This document shows, piece by piece, positions 28,148 to 36,400 of a stretch of 61,725 nt of DNA; position 1 is the first letter of the stretch, and each line of letters starts with the position of its first letter. The stretch is taken from NCBI GenBank assembly GCA_014879735.1, contig JACSRN010000037.1:1-61725 (forward strand), given 5' to 3'. Below the pieces are notes generated by a model, which was given only the letters and a program-made list of their open reading frames with translations, did no database searches and had not been told where the DNA came from. Source of the DNA: Paracoccaceae bacterium. GTDB lineage: Bacteria > Pseudomonadota > Alphaproteobacteria > Rhodobacterales > Rhodobacteraceae. The position numbers were made by a program, and so were the translations under genes.

Positions 28148-28920
28148 CAGCGATCCCTCACGGCGCTGAGGAACTGGCGCGCGCGTTCGGTCTGCGGCTT
28201 CTGCATCACCTCGCGCGAGGGACCCTGCTCGATGATCTCGCCATCGGCCATGATCAAGACGCGGTTCGAGACGTCCTCGGCGAAGTGCATTTCATGGGTG
28301 ACGACGATCATCGTCATGCCGCCCTCTGCAAGTTCGCGCATCACGGCCAGAACCTCCAGCCCCAGTTCGGGATCGAGCGCCGAGGTCGGCTCGTCGAAGA
28401 GCATGATCTGCGGGTCAAGTGCCAGCGCCCGCGCGATGGCGATGCGCTGCTGCTGGCCGCCCGAGCAGCGTGCCGGATATTGCTTCGCCTTGTCCGCCAG
28501 ACCGACCCGGGTCAGAAGCTGCATCGAACGTTCGTCGGCCTCGGCCTGGCTGCGGCCCAGAACACGTTGCTGCGCAATGCTGACATTGCGCAGGACATTC
28601 AGATGCGGAAACAGATTGAAGCTCTGGAAAACCATCCCGACGTTGCGGCGCAGCTTCTGCAACTCGCGGTCATGCGAGGCACTGTCCGGCCCGATGGTGA
28701 CACCCGCCACCGTCACCGTACCGGCCGTATGGGTTTCAAGCTGGTTGACGCAGCGCAGGAGCGTGCTTTTCCCCGATCCGCTGGGCCCGATGATCGCGAC
28801 GATCTCTCCGCGCTGGACGGAAAGATCGATGCCTTTCAGCACTTCATGCGACCCGAAGGATTTCCGCAGGCCCTCGACAAGGACCAGCGGGCGGATGTCT
28901 GTGGCGGACGTCTCGTTCAT
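28147..28920 (-). CDS. Polar-amino-acid ABC transporter ATPase
   Basis: ATPase of 257 residues of the GlnQ/HisP type. Walker A GPSGSGKST, Q-loop VFQSFNLFPH, Walker B LFDEPTSALDP and H-loop THEMHFA are present. The signature reads CSGGQQQR where almost all relatives have LSGGQQQR. This should not abolish activity but is a visible departure. The ATG five bases after GAAAGGA is chosen; the frame continues a little upstream. It lies 99 bp behind the SDR pair on the same strand and probably belongs to the same operon, headed by the palindrome at 30558. Confidence 0.9.
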   Translation of the reverse strand: MNETSATDIRPLVLVEGLRKSFGSHEVLKGIDLSVQRGEIVAIIGPSGSGKSTLLRCVNQLETHTAGTVTVAGVTIGPDSASHDRELQKLRRNVGMVFQSFNLFPHLNVLRNVSIAQQRVLGRSQAEADERSMQLLTRVGLADKAKQYPARCSGGQQQRIAIARALALDPQIMLFDEPTSALDPELGLEVLAVMRELAEGGMTMIVVTHEMHFAEDVSNRVLIMADGEIIEQGPSREVMQKPQTERARQFLSAVRDR

Positions 28921-29019
28921 CGTGTTCCTTTCACATGCCCGCAAAGATCAAGGCGACCCAGCCAGGCAACAGCGCCGCCTGCGGTGTCAGCCACGGGGCG
29001 TCCCTCTGTCCCACGGGAG

Positions 29020-29769
29020 TCATGCGTAAATGTAACCACCTGAAACAATTATATTTTCCCCGGTCATATAGGTGTTCTTCGGCCCACCGGCCATCAACAC
29101 CCATTCCGCCATCTCGCGCGGTTCGCCCCCGCGTCCCAATGGGCTGGCCTTGGCCAGTTCCTCCAGGAAGCCCGAGGTACGGGCCTTTTCCGTGGCCATG
29201 CCCGCGGGCGCGACCGAATTCACCAGGATACCGTCGGGCGCGACGTGATGCGCCATGCTTTTCGTCAGGCTGACCACCGCCGCCTTGGTCGCCGCGTAAT
29301 GGGCGTTCTGCGGATGGGCTTTGAAAGCGTCGACCGAGGTGATGTTGACGATCCGGCCCCGCACATGACCCTTGGGCTCTTGCGCCTGCATCTGGCGGAT
29401 GGCGGCGACCATCATGTGATAGGTGCCCTTGACGTTGATCGCATTCGAGGCGTCCCAGTCGGCATCCAGAATTTCAAGGATCGGCTTGCGCGGATAGATC
29501 GCCGCGGAATTGACCAGCGTGTCGACCCGGCCCAATGCTGCCGCCACCTTGGCGAAGGCGGCATGGGCGGCTTCGGCGGTACGGATGTCGCAGACGGCAA
29601 AGGCCGTCTTGAGCCCGGCCTTGCGGGCCGGTGCAAGGGCTGCCTCTGCCGCCTCGGGGTTCAGGTCGATGATGCCGACGCCCGCCGCGCCCTGTTCAAC
29701 CGCCATCTCGGCCAGCAGCGCACCAAGCCCCGCCCCGCCGCCGACGATCACGACGTTCAGTCCGTCCAT
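29020..29769 (-). CDS. Short-chain dehydrogenase/reductase
   Basis: Classical SDR-type protein of 249 residues. The cofactor region is GGGAGLGALLAE instead of the usual T-G-x-x-x-G-I-G. The N-A-A motif appears as VNSAAI. The catalytic triad is conserved as Ser in NITSVD, then Tyr and Lys in HYAATKAAV. The aspartate ending the second strand (IIDLN) suggests NAD rather than NADP. The C-terminus GGYIYA is typical of 3-oxoacyl-reductase-like and sorbitol-type SDRs. The ATG follows AAAAGGAC one base after the stop of the upstream SDR. It presumably oxidises a secondary alcohol in the regulon's pathway. Confidence 0.85.
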   Translation of the reverse strand: MDGLNVVIVGGGAGLGALLAEMAVEQGAAGVGIIDLNPEAAEAALAPARKAGLKTAFAVCDIRTAEAAHAAFAKVAAALGRVDTLVNSAAIYPRKPILEILDADWDASNAINVKGTYHMMVAAIRQMQAQEPKGHVRGRIVNITSVDAFKAHPQNAHYAATKAAVVSLTKSMAHHVAPDGILVNSVAPAGMATEKARTSGFLEELAKASPLGRGGEPREMAEWVLMAGGPKNTYMTGENIIVSGGYIYA

Positions 29770-29770
29770 C

Positions 29771-30487
29771 TCAATTGTCCTTTTTCTGGGCGCCAGTTGC
29801 CGTCGCCTGGTGGGTGGGCAGGATGTCGAAGCGCGCCACGTCGACGGCGGTCGGCAGGGCCAGCACCGCCGTGACCATCGCTGCCACGTCCTCCGGCTGG
29901 ACGGCGGAGGCATTGGCATACATCGCCGCCCGTGCCTCGTCCGACAGCAGATCCTTGTAGAGCCCGGTCTCGACCCGGCCGGCGACAATCTCTGTCACCC
30001 GGACGGCATGCGGCGCCAGGTCCAGCCGCAATGCCTGGGCAAAGCCGCCGACCGCCGCCTTCGTCGCACAATAGACCGCCAGATTGGCAAAGGGCGCATG
30101 CCCGGCGGTCGAGCCGGTAAAGAAGATGTGCCCCCGGCCCCGGCTGCGCATCCCCGGTGCCACCGCCCGCGTCATCGCCAGGACGGAGCCGAAGTTCACG
30201 GCGACAGCTCGGTCGATCTCCTCCCCGTCCAGATCGCAGAACGGCGCCATGCGCGGCATCATGCCAGCGTTGTTCACCAGGACATCCGGCTCCAGCCCGG
30301 CCAGCGCCGACGCCAGGGCCGCCCGGTCGGCAAGGTCGACGGCACGGGTCTGCAGGCCCAGCGCCTGCAGTTCGGCCAGCGCCTCCGGCCGGCGGCCAAA
30401 GGCCACCACCTCATATCCCGTCGCCTTCAGTGCCAATGCGACGGCTCGTCCGATACCGCTTGTCGCACCCGTCACGATTGCTTGCAT
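29771..30487 (-). CDS. Short-chain dehydrogenase/reductase
   Basis: Classical SDR of 238 residues. The cofactor loop is TGATSGIGRAV, the structural motif is VNNAG, and the active site has Ser in FTGST with Tyr/Lys in YCATKAAV. The arginine after the second strand (AFGRRPE) hints at NADP preference. It resembles serine-dehydrogenase-like SDRs (YdfG group) acting on 3-hydroxy acids, but the resemblance is loose. It is the first gene of a seven-gene unit (two SDRs, the importer and the racemase-like gene) and has the 17-bp palindrome about 70 bp upstream. Confidence 0.85.
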   Translation of the reverse strand: MQAIVTGATSGIGRAVALALKATGYEVVAFGRRPEALAELQALGLQTRAVDLADRAALASALAGLEPDVLVNNAGMMPRMAPFCDLDGEEIDRAVAVNFGSVLAMTRAVAPGMRSRGRGHIFFTGSTAGHAPFANLAVYCATKAAVGGFAQALRLDLAPHAVRVTEIVAGRVETGLYKDLLSDEARAAMYANASAVQPEDVAAMVTAVLALPTAVDVARFDILPTHQATATGAQKKDN

Positions 30488-30557
30488 GGCGCATCCCCTT
30501 CAGGGGAACATCGTGATCGATAGCCTTCGGCGGCGAAAACAAGAAAAACATGGAAAC

Positions 30558-30574
30558 GACAATTTTTACTTGTC
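30558..30574. promoter_or_regulatory. 17-bp operator-like palindrome, copy A
   Basis: GACAA and TTGTC arms frame a T-rich core (GACAATTTTTACTTGTC). It differs by one base from the copy at 40222-40238 and matches the copy at 41811-41827 at 13 of 17 positions. It lies in the gap ahead of the SDR-importer operon. The most likely binder is the LysR protein encoded immediately next to it or another dedicated regulator. Confidence 0.65.
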
Positions 30575-30597
30575 TCTTTGATCCGTGGACCGTCGCC

Positions 30598-31515
30598 TCA
30601 GTCGGGGGGCGAGGTCCAGTTTTCGGCCTCGATCCAGCGACAGAACGCGGCTATGGTCTTCATGCGCTTGTGAGATTTCGGCAAGATCATGTAGAAGCCC
30701 GGGACATCGGCCTGCGCCATGCCCTGCATGACTTCAGTTCCGAAAGGTGCCACCAGCTTGCCCAGCTTCAGATCCTCGACCGCATCGATGGTCGAGATCA
30801 GGCCGATGCCCAGGCTGGCCAGCGTGCCCCGGCGCATTGTAGCCGCGTCCTGGAGGCGGATGTCGCGCTGGTTGGCATGCGTCGTCACGCCAAGATGGCG
30901 CAGGATGTTCGGCCACAGCTCCGGCGCAAGCACGGGATGCAGCAGCGGCAGAGACGCCAAGTCCTGCGGCCCCGAAATCTGCCGCGCCAGATCCGGCGTG
31001 CAGCAGATCACCTTGTAGTCGCGCAGGAGAGGCGTGCTTTCAAAGCCCTTCCAGGTCCCGTAGCCCCATTGGATCGCCACATCGACATCATCGGCCACGA
31101 AGTCCGGCAAGTCGACCATCGTGGTCAGGCGCAGGTCGACCTCGGGCACTGCGGTACGAAAATGCGCAACGCGATCCAGCAGATAGCGCGTGGCAAAATA
31201 GGGGCTGGCGTTCACGTTCACCCGGTTGCGGATGTTCGACTTGGCGATGCGCCGGACCCCTTCGGTAAGTTCATCGAAGGCGGCCTGAACGAAATGGGCC
31301 AGAAGGATGGCATGTTCGTTTGGCTCGATCGCCCGCCCCTTGCGCTCGAAAAGCTCAACCCCCAGCGAATCCTCCAGCAGCTTGATCTGCTGGCTGACGG
31401 CCTGCGGCGTCACGCTCAGCTCTTCGGCAGCCGCACGAAAGGACTTGTGCCGGACGACGACATGAAAGACCCGCAGCGCGTTCAGGGGCGGCAGCCGCGA
31501 GGTTTGGTCGATCAT
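30598..31515 (-). CDS. LysR-family transcriptional regulator (GcvA-like)
   Basis: Regulator of 305 residues. The N-terminal winged helix (residues 8-65) reads LNALRVFHVVVRHKSFRAAAEELSVTPQAVSQQIKLLE, with the GcvA-group pattern. A linker helix and a periplasmic-binding-like effector domain (about 95-300) follow. It is placed 34 bp behind the DAO flavoprotein as the last gene of the ThDP-HyuAB operon, so it is probably expressed with the pathway it controls. Palindrome copy A lies just beyond its stop, ahead of the next operon. LysR proteins often need a co-inducer that is a pathway intermediate; none can be named here. Confidence 0.9.
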   Translation of the reverse strand: MIDQTSRLPPLNALRVFHVVVRHKSFRAAAEELSVTPQAVSQQIKLLEDSLGVELFERKGRAIEPNEHAILLAHFVQAAFDELTEGVRRIAKSNIRNRVNVNASPYFATRYLLDRVAHFRTAVPEVDLRLTTMVDLPDFVADDVDVAIQWGYGTWKGFESTPLLRDYKVICCTPDLARQISGPQDLASLPLLHPVLAPELWPNILRHLGVTTHANQRDIRLQDAATMRRGTLASLGIGLISTIDAVEDLKLGKLVAPFGTEVMQGMAQADVPGFYMILPKSHKRMKTIAAFCRWIEAENWTSPPD

Positions 31516-31549
31516 CGTCTGCTCCGCGACAGTTATGTCCCGTGCAGGC

Positions 31550-32758
31550 TCAGATCACGGCCTTTTCGAGGAAGGGACGATTCTGCACGATGCGGTCATA
31601 GCCCACTTCGGTCAAGTCGAGCGTGCGGAATGCACCATAAGTGACCAGTTCCGACACCGCCCGCCCCGCCGCGGGGCCCTGCTGCAGGCCGTGGCCCGAA
31701 TAGCCGTTGGCGTAAAGGAAATTCCGCACGTCCGGATGTGGCCCCACGATCAGGTTGTGGTCGAGGGTGTTGAAATCGTAATGCCCCGCCCATTGGTTGA
31801 CGACCTTGATCGCCTCGAATCCGGCGGAGCGTTCGGCGAGAGCGGGCCAGATGATGTCTTCGAATTCCTCATAGCGCGGCTCGAAATCGTCCCAGTCGAC
31901 GGCGGGATCTTCGACCGGCGCCGCACCGGACAGGAAGAACCGCCCCTCCGGCCGGCAGAACACCCCCGAAGGGTCGATCATCAGCGGCAGGCGACCCTGA
32001 TTGACGCTGGCGCTGCCTTCCGGGGTTCTTGCGCAATCAAAGACAAAGAGCGTGCGCTTTCGCGGCTCCACCGGCACGTCGAGATTCGCCATCCGCGCCG
32101 TCAGCGCCGCACGGGGGCCGGAGGCGTTGACCACGATCCCCGCCTTGACCACCGCGCCGGATTTCAGCGTGACCGAGGTGACGCGGGCGCCCTCGCGGCC
32201 GATCGCCACCACCTCGTCCGTCACATATTCCGCACCCTGTTCGCGCGCCTTGGCCTTGAAGCCATACATCAGCCCGGTGTTGTTGAACCATCCCTCGCCC
32301 GACTGGCCGTAGGAGGCGAGCCGGATGTCATCCACCCGCAGATGCGGGAAGGCGCGGGCCAGTTGTTCCTGATCCCACAGCACCACATCCGCCCCACAGG
32401 CGCGCTGCACTTCATGGTTCTCGCGCAGAACCTGTTCCTGTTCCGGCGTATTCGCCAGGAACAGATAGCCACCGGGGTGGAAGTTCAGATCCGGCGGCGC
32501 CTCGCCGCGCACCTGCATCGTAGCGGCGAAGTTCCGAATGAAGTCAGAGCCGAACTGGCTGATCTTCACATTGATCGGATTGGAAAACTGCGTGCGGATC
32601 GACGAGGAGGACAGCGAGGTCGCGGCGCGCTGGTAGCTCGGGTCGCGTTCCACCACCAGGACAGAGCCGGTGAAATCGGGGTTGGCGGTCAGGAAATAGG
32701 CGACGGACGACCCGATCACGGCACCGCCAACGATCACCACGTCATAGGCGTCTTTCAC
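31550..32758 (-). CDS. FAD-dependent oxidoreductase of the DAO family (FOXRED1-like)
   Basis: Flavoprotein of 402 residues. An N-terminal FAD dinucleotide fold (VVIVGGAVIGSSVAYFL) is followed by the DAO substrate domain. The C-terminal FAD-contact motif is YANGYSGHGLQQGPAAG and the ending closes with LEKAVI. The pattern matches FOXRED1-like amine oxidases/dehydrogenases and sarcosine/dimethylglycine-oxidase relatives, which oxidise a C-N bond of a secondary or tertiary amine to an imine. It overlaps the uronate-dehydrogenase-like gene by 4 bp. The Ser-rich SSSSIRTQFS loop near residue 55 occupies the position where covalent-flavin relatives often carry a histidine, so non-covalent FAD is likely. 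Confidence 0.85.
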   Translation of the reverse strand: MKDAYDVVIVGGAVIGSSVAYFLTANPDFTGSVLVVERDPSYQRAATSLSSSSIRTQFSNPINVKISQFGSDFIRNFAATMQVRGEAPPDLNFHPGGYLFLANTPEQEQVLRENHEVQRACGADVVLWDQEQLARAFPHLRVDDIRLASYGQSGEGWFNNTGLMYGFKAKAREQGAEYVTDEVVAIGREGARVTSVTLKSGAVVKAGIVVNASGPRAALTARMANLDVPVEPRKRTLFVFDCARTPEGSASVNQGRLPLMIDPSGVFCRPEGRFFLSGAAPVEDPAVDWDDFEPRYEEFEDIIWPALAERSAGFEAIKVVNQWAGHYDFNTLDHNLIVGPHPDVRNFLYANGYSGHGLQQGPAAGRAVSELVTYGAFRTLDLTEVGYDRIVQNRPFLEKAVI

Positions 32759-33573
32759 GTCCCGGCCTCATCGTCAGGGTGGCCCAGATCCACGAACCAG
32801 CCGCCCAGATGCTGTACGGCCGGGGCCTTGGGGTCGGGCGGGGGGAATTTCGCTTCCACCGTGGTGCGGAACGCCTCGGTATTGTCCTGCGGCCGATAGC
32901 CGAGGTGATCGGCCAGCCGGTTGTCCACCGGCTTCACCGCATTGTCCGACAGGCCGAAGGACACCGTGAACCCCACGCGCGGCGCAGTCAGCGCCGCCGC
33001 GGTCAGCCGGTTGCAATCCTGAAACGACAGCCAGGACCACAGCATCCGCCGGTCCGCCGGTTCCGGGAACGAGCTGAAGATGCGAAGCGCCACGGTTTCG
33101 ATGCCGAACTTGTCCCAGTAGAGCCGCCCAAGATCCTCGACAAAGCACTTCGACAAACCGTAAAGCCCGTCGGGGCGATGCGGCGCATTGGTGTCGATAT
33201 GGTCTTCCAGCCGGTGATAGCCGATCGCATGGACCGAACTGGCGTAGACCACGCGCTTGACCCCGTGTTTCCGCGCCGCTTCATAGATGTGATAGCTGCC
33301 ACGTATGTTGGAATCGAGAATGTCCTGCCAGGGCCGTTCCAGCGGCACGCCACCGAAATGCACGATGGCGTCGACACCGGCACAGGCCGCCAGCACAGCC
33401 TCTTGATCGGCCAGATCAAAGGCTACCGACTCCTCGTTCGGCGCCAGATCGGCAATGCCGTCGCGGCTGGCCAGGCGCAACCTGCGGGCCAACGGCGCCA
33501 GCGCAGGGCGCAATTCGGTGCCCAGACGGCCAGCGGCGCCGGTGATCAGGATCGTGTCGTAGCGCGGGGTCAT
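32755..33573 (-). CDS. NAD-dependent epimerase/dehydratase-family enzyme, uronate-dehydrogenase-like
   Basis: Extended-SDR protein of 272 residues. The cofactor motif is ITGAAGRLGTELRP. The catalytic Ser and Tyr/Lys are in YASSVHAIGY and GLYGLSKCF. Residues such as IVHFGGVPLERPW, NIRGSYHIYEAAR and PPPDPKAP near the end line up well, from memory, with bacterial uronate dehydrogenase, which oxidises C1 of a hexuronate to a lactone. The frame extends upstream but those residues are read from the aminotransferase gene; the ATG overlapping that gene's stop is chosen. In this operon the substrate may be a sugar-acid-like or cyclic hemiacetal/hemiaminal intermediate and not galacturonate itself. Confidence 0.8.
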   Translation of the reverse strand: MTPRYDTILITGAAGRLGTELRPALAPLARRLRLASRDGIADLAPNEESVAFDLADQEAVLAACAGVDAIVHFGGVPLERPWQDILDSNIRGSYHIYEAARKHGVKRVVYASSVHAIGYHRLEDHIDTNAPHRPDGLYGLSKCFVEDLGRLYWDKFGIETVALRIFSSFPEPADRRMLWSWLSFQDCNRLTAAALTAPRVGFTVSFGLSDNAVKPVDNRLADHLGYRPQDNTEAFRTTVEAKFPPPDPKAPAVQHLGGWFVDLGHPDDEAGT

Positions 33574-34781
33574 GCGGGCTCTCTCAGATCGGCTACGGCG
33601 CGGGCGATGCGGCCGGTGGCCTCGGTCAGCACTGCGTCGGAGGTGGCGGTGGAAATCCGGAAGAAGGGCGACACGCCATAGGCTGCCCCGGGGACCGAGC
33701 CGACATGGGCGTGGCCGAGCAGGTAGCCCGAGACATCGCCATCGGTATCCAGGGACTTGCCCGCGGGCGTGACCCGGCCGATCAGGCCCGCACAGCCGAT
33801 ATAGGCATAGAAGGCACCTTCGGGTGGCGACAGGGTAAGGCCGGGGATCTTGGCGATGCCCGCCACCACCAGGTCGCGACGGCGCTGGAAGGCTTCGCGG
33901 AACTGCGCGATGCACTCCTGCGGGCCGGTCAGGGCGGCCAGTGCGGCGGCCTGCATCGGGGCCGCGACCGAGGTGACGGACTGGCTTTGCACGGTGTTCA
34001 TGGCTTTCAGCAGTGGCGCCGGGCCCGTGGCATAGCCCACCCGCCAGCCGGTCATCGCATAGGCCTTGGCAACGCCGTTCACGATCAGGCTGCGGTCCTT
34101 CAACTCCGGGCAGGCCTGCCCGAAGGAGACGAACTGCCGCCCGTCGAAGATGATGTGCTCATAGATCTCGTCGGAGAGGATCAGCACCTGCGGGTGCCTG
34201 GCCAGCACCGCACCAAGCGCCCGCAGTTCGGCCTCGGAATAGACCGCACCCGACGGATTGCCCGGCATGTTCAGAAACAACCATTTCGTGCGGGGGGTGA
34301 TCGCGGCCTCCAGCACCGCGGGCGTCAGGCGGAAGCCATGTTCCGCGCCGCAGACCGGCATCACCGGCACGCCGCCCAACAGCTTCACCATCTCGGGGTA
34401 GCTGACGAAATAGGGCGCGGGCAGGATCGCCTCGTCGCCATCGTTCAATGTCGCCATCAGGGCGTTGAAGATGATCTGCTTGGCGCCGTTCGCCACCACG
34501 ATGTCATCCGGCCCACAGTCCAGGCCATTCTCGCGGCGAAACTTGTCGGCCACCGCCGCGCGCAGCGCCGGGGTTCCCGCCGCCGCAGTATAAAGCGTTT
34601 CCCCCCGCAGGGCGGCGGCATGGGCGGCCTCGGCCACATGCGGCGGCGTCGGAAAGTCCGGCTCGCCCAGGCCAAGGTCGATCACATCCACCCCGGTCGC
34701 GCGCAGCGCCTTGGCCGCCATGCTGGCGGCCATCGAGGCAGAGGGCTTCACCTCGGCGAGGCGGGTTGCGACATAGCTCAT
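33570..34781 (-). CDS. Class I/II PLP aminotransferase (aspartate aminotransferase-like)
   Basis: Fold-type I enzyme of 403 residues. Substrate-binding motifs YTAAAGTPALR and FLNMPGNPSGAVYS, the pyridine-contact region LILSDEIYEHI, and the PLP lysine in NGVAKAYAMTGWRVGY are all intact. The family includes aspartate, aromatic and other amino-acid transaminases. In the operon it would convert an amino acid released or produced by the pathway into a 2-oxo acid, which the ThDP enzyme could then decarboxylate or condense. It is linked by 4-bp overlaps to HyuB upstream and the uronate-dehydrogenase-like gene downstream. Confidence 0.88.
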   Translation of the reverse strand: MSYVATRLAEVKPSASMAASMAAKALRATGVDVIDLGLGEPDFPTPPHVAEAAHAAALRGETLYTAAAGTPALRAAVADKFRRENGLDCGPDDIVVANGAKQIIFNALMATLNDGDEAILPAPYFVSYPEMVKLLGGVPVMPVCGAEHGFRLTPAVLEAAITPRTKWLFLNMPGNPSGAVYSEAELRALGAVLARHPQVLILSDEIYEHIIFDGRQFVSFGQACPELKDRSLIVNGVAKAYAMTGWRVGYATGPAPLLKAMNTVQSQSVTSVAAPMQAAALAALTGPQECIAQFREAFQRRRDLVVAGIAKIPGLTLSPPEGAFYAYIGCAGLIGRVTPAGKSLDTDGDVSGYLLGHAHVGSVPGAAYGVSPFFRISTATSDAVLTEATGRIARAVADLREPA

Positions 34782-36400
34782 TTCTCGCCTCCGGTGACGT
34801 AGCCTTTCAAGAGATCCTCCGCCCGCGCCATCGCGTCCCGCCGCGCCGGATCGCCGTAACCGCCACCGCCGGGCAGATGCAATACCAGCCGCCGCCCGGC
34901 GGGCACATGCTGCCAGCCCTTGGGCTTCAATCTGGTCCCATCGTCCAGCGCGGCCAGGCCGGGCGCACCATCCTTGCCGCCCTCGCGCCCACGCGGCGCA
35001 TAGCCGATGCGGTCAAACATCGCCGAAAAGTCGAATTCATGCCCCGGTGCGGGTTCGATCTCGATCACCTGACCCAGACCCCCGCGATATTCGCCATCGC
35101 CACCCGAATCCGGCCGCAACTCCTTGCGCCAGATCACCACCGGGCCGGTGTGCTCGGTGGCCTCGATCGGCATGGTCATCACGCCCGAGGGGAAGGCGGT
35201 GGCGGAAAGCCCGTCCAGCCCCGGCCGCGCGCCCATGCCGCCCGAGTTGAACATCAGGATCTCTGCTCGCTGCCCGCTTTGCTGCGCCAGCGGGCGCACC
35301 GACATGTGGATGTTCCACAGCGCCCCCGAACCCTCGGCCAGAATCCTGCCCGGCAATGCCTGCGCCAGAGCGCCCAGCACCAGATCGGGCACCAGATGGC
35401 CGAAGACATGGCGCAGGCTGACCGGGGCCGGGCGTTCGGCATTCAGGATATTGACCGGCGAGGAGACGGTGAACGGCTCCAGCGAGGCCCAGTTGTTCGG
35501 GATGTCCGGCGCCACCACGCATTTCATCGCATAGCAGGCATAGGCCTTGGTATAGATGATCGGCACGTTGATGCCATAGCGGCTTTGCGGATCGGAGCCG
35601 GTAAAGTCCACGTTCACCGTACCGTCGCGGGTTTCCACCGTCGCGACCAGCCTGACCGGCCGGTCATAGCCGTCGGTCATCAGCGTGTTGGTCCAGCCTC
35701 CCCGCGGCAGGCCGGCGATCCGCTCCAGGGTGGCGGCGCGGGTCCGGGTGAAGATGAAGTCACCCAGATCGTCCAGCGTGTCGAGGCCAATTTCCTCCAT
35801 CATGGCGATCAGGCGGTTGTGGCCTACGTCGTTGCAGGCAGCCAGCGAATAGAAATCGCCAACCACCTGATTGGACTCGCGCACATTCGCCCGCAAAAGC
35901 CGCACCAGATCGGCGTTCACCACACCGCGCTCGGCGAATTTCATGATCGGGATCTGGATGCCTTCCTCATAGACAGACTTGCCATCGGCCCCGAAACCGC
36001 GCCCGCCCACATCGACGACATGGGCGGTGCAGGCAAAGAAGCCGACCAGCCGGTCGCCCTTGAAGCTGGGCGAGACCATGGTGATGTCATGCAGGTGGCC
36101 GGTGCCCTTCCAGGGGTCGTTGGTCACATAGGTATCGCCGGGGAACATGTTCTCGCGGCCGATCTCGTCGATGAAATGCAGCACCGCCTCGGCCATGGTG
36201 TTGACGTGCCCCGGCGTGCCGGTGATGGCCTGTGCCAGCATCCGGCCCTCTGGGTCGAAGACACCTGCCGACAGATCGCCCGCCTCGCGCACGGAAGTCG
36301 AAAACGCCGTGCGCAGCAGCGTCATCGCCTGTTCCTCCACGACGGAAATCAGGCGGTTCCACATCACCTGCATGTGGATTTCTCGGGTCTGGTCCGTCAT
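34778..36400 (-). CDS. Hydantoinase B/oxoprolinase family protein, HyuB-like subunit
   Basis: Subunit of 540 residues belonging to the HyuB/5-oxoprolinase beta/acetone-carboxylase alpha superfamily. Family features are MTLLRTAFSTSVREAGDLSAGVFD near the N-terminus, NDPWKGTGHLHD (probable metal-site region) near residue 115, and VVIWRKELRPDSGGDGEYRGG near 415. With HyuA it would form an ATP-dependent amidohydrolase opening a cyclic amide such as hydantoin, N-methylhydantoin or 5-oxoproline, or carry out an ATP-dependent carboxylation-type reaction. There is no third small acetone-carboxylase-like subunit, which favours amidohydrolase. It overlaps HyuA by 4 bp. Confidence 0.88.
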   Translation of the reverse strand: MTDQTREIHMQVMWNRLISVVEEQAMTLLRTAFSTSVREAGDLSAGVFDPEGRMLAQAITGTPGHVNTMAEAVLHFIDEIGRENMFPGDTYVTNDPWKGTGHLHDITMVSPSFKGDRLVGFFACTAHVVDVGGRGFGADGKSVYEEGIQIPIMKFAERGVVNADLVRLLRANVRESNQVVGDFYSLAACNDVGHNRLIAMMEEIGLDTLDDLGDFIFTRTRAATLERIAGLPRGGWTNTLMTDGYDRPVRLVATVETRDGTVNVDFTGSDPQSRYGINVPIIYTKAYACYAMKCVVAPDIPNNWASLEPFTVSSPVNILNAERPAPVSLRHVFGHLVPDLVLGALAQALPGRILAEGSGALWNIHMSVRPLAQQSGQRAEILMFNSGGMGARPGLDGLSATAFPSGVMTMPIEATEHTGPVVIWRKELRPDSGGDGEYRGGLGQVIEIEPAPGHEFDFSAMFDRIGYAPRGREGGKDGAPGLAALDDGTRLKPKGWQHVPAGRRLVLHLPGGGGYGDPARRDAMARAEDLLKGYVTGGEK

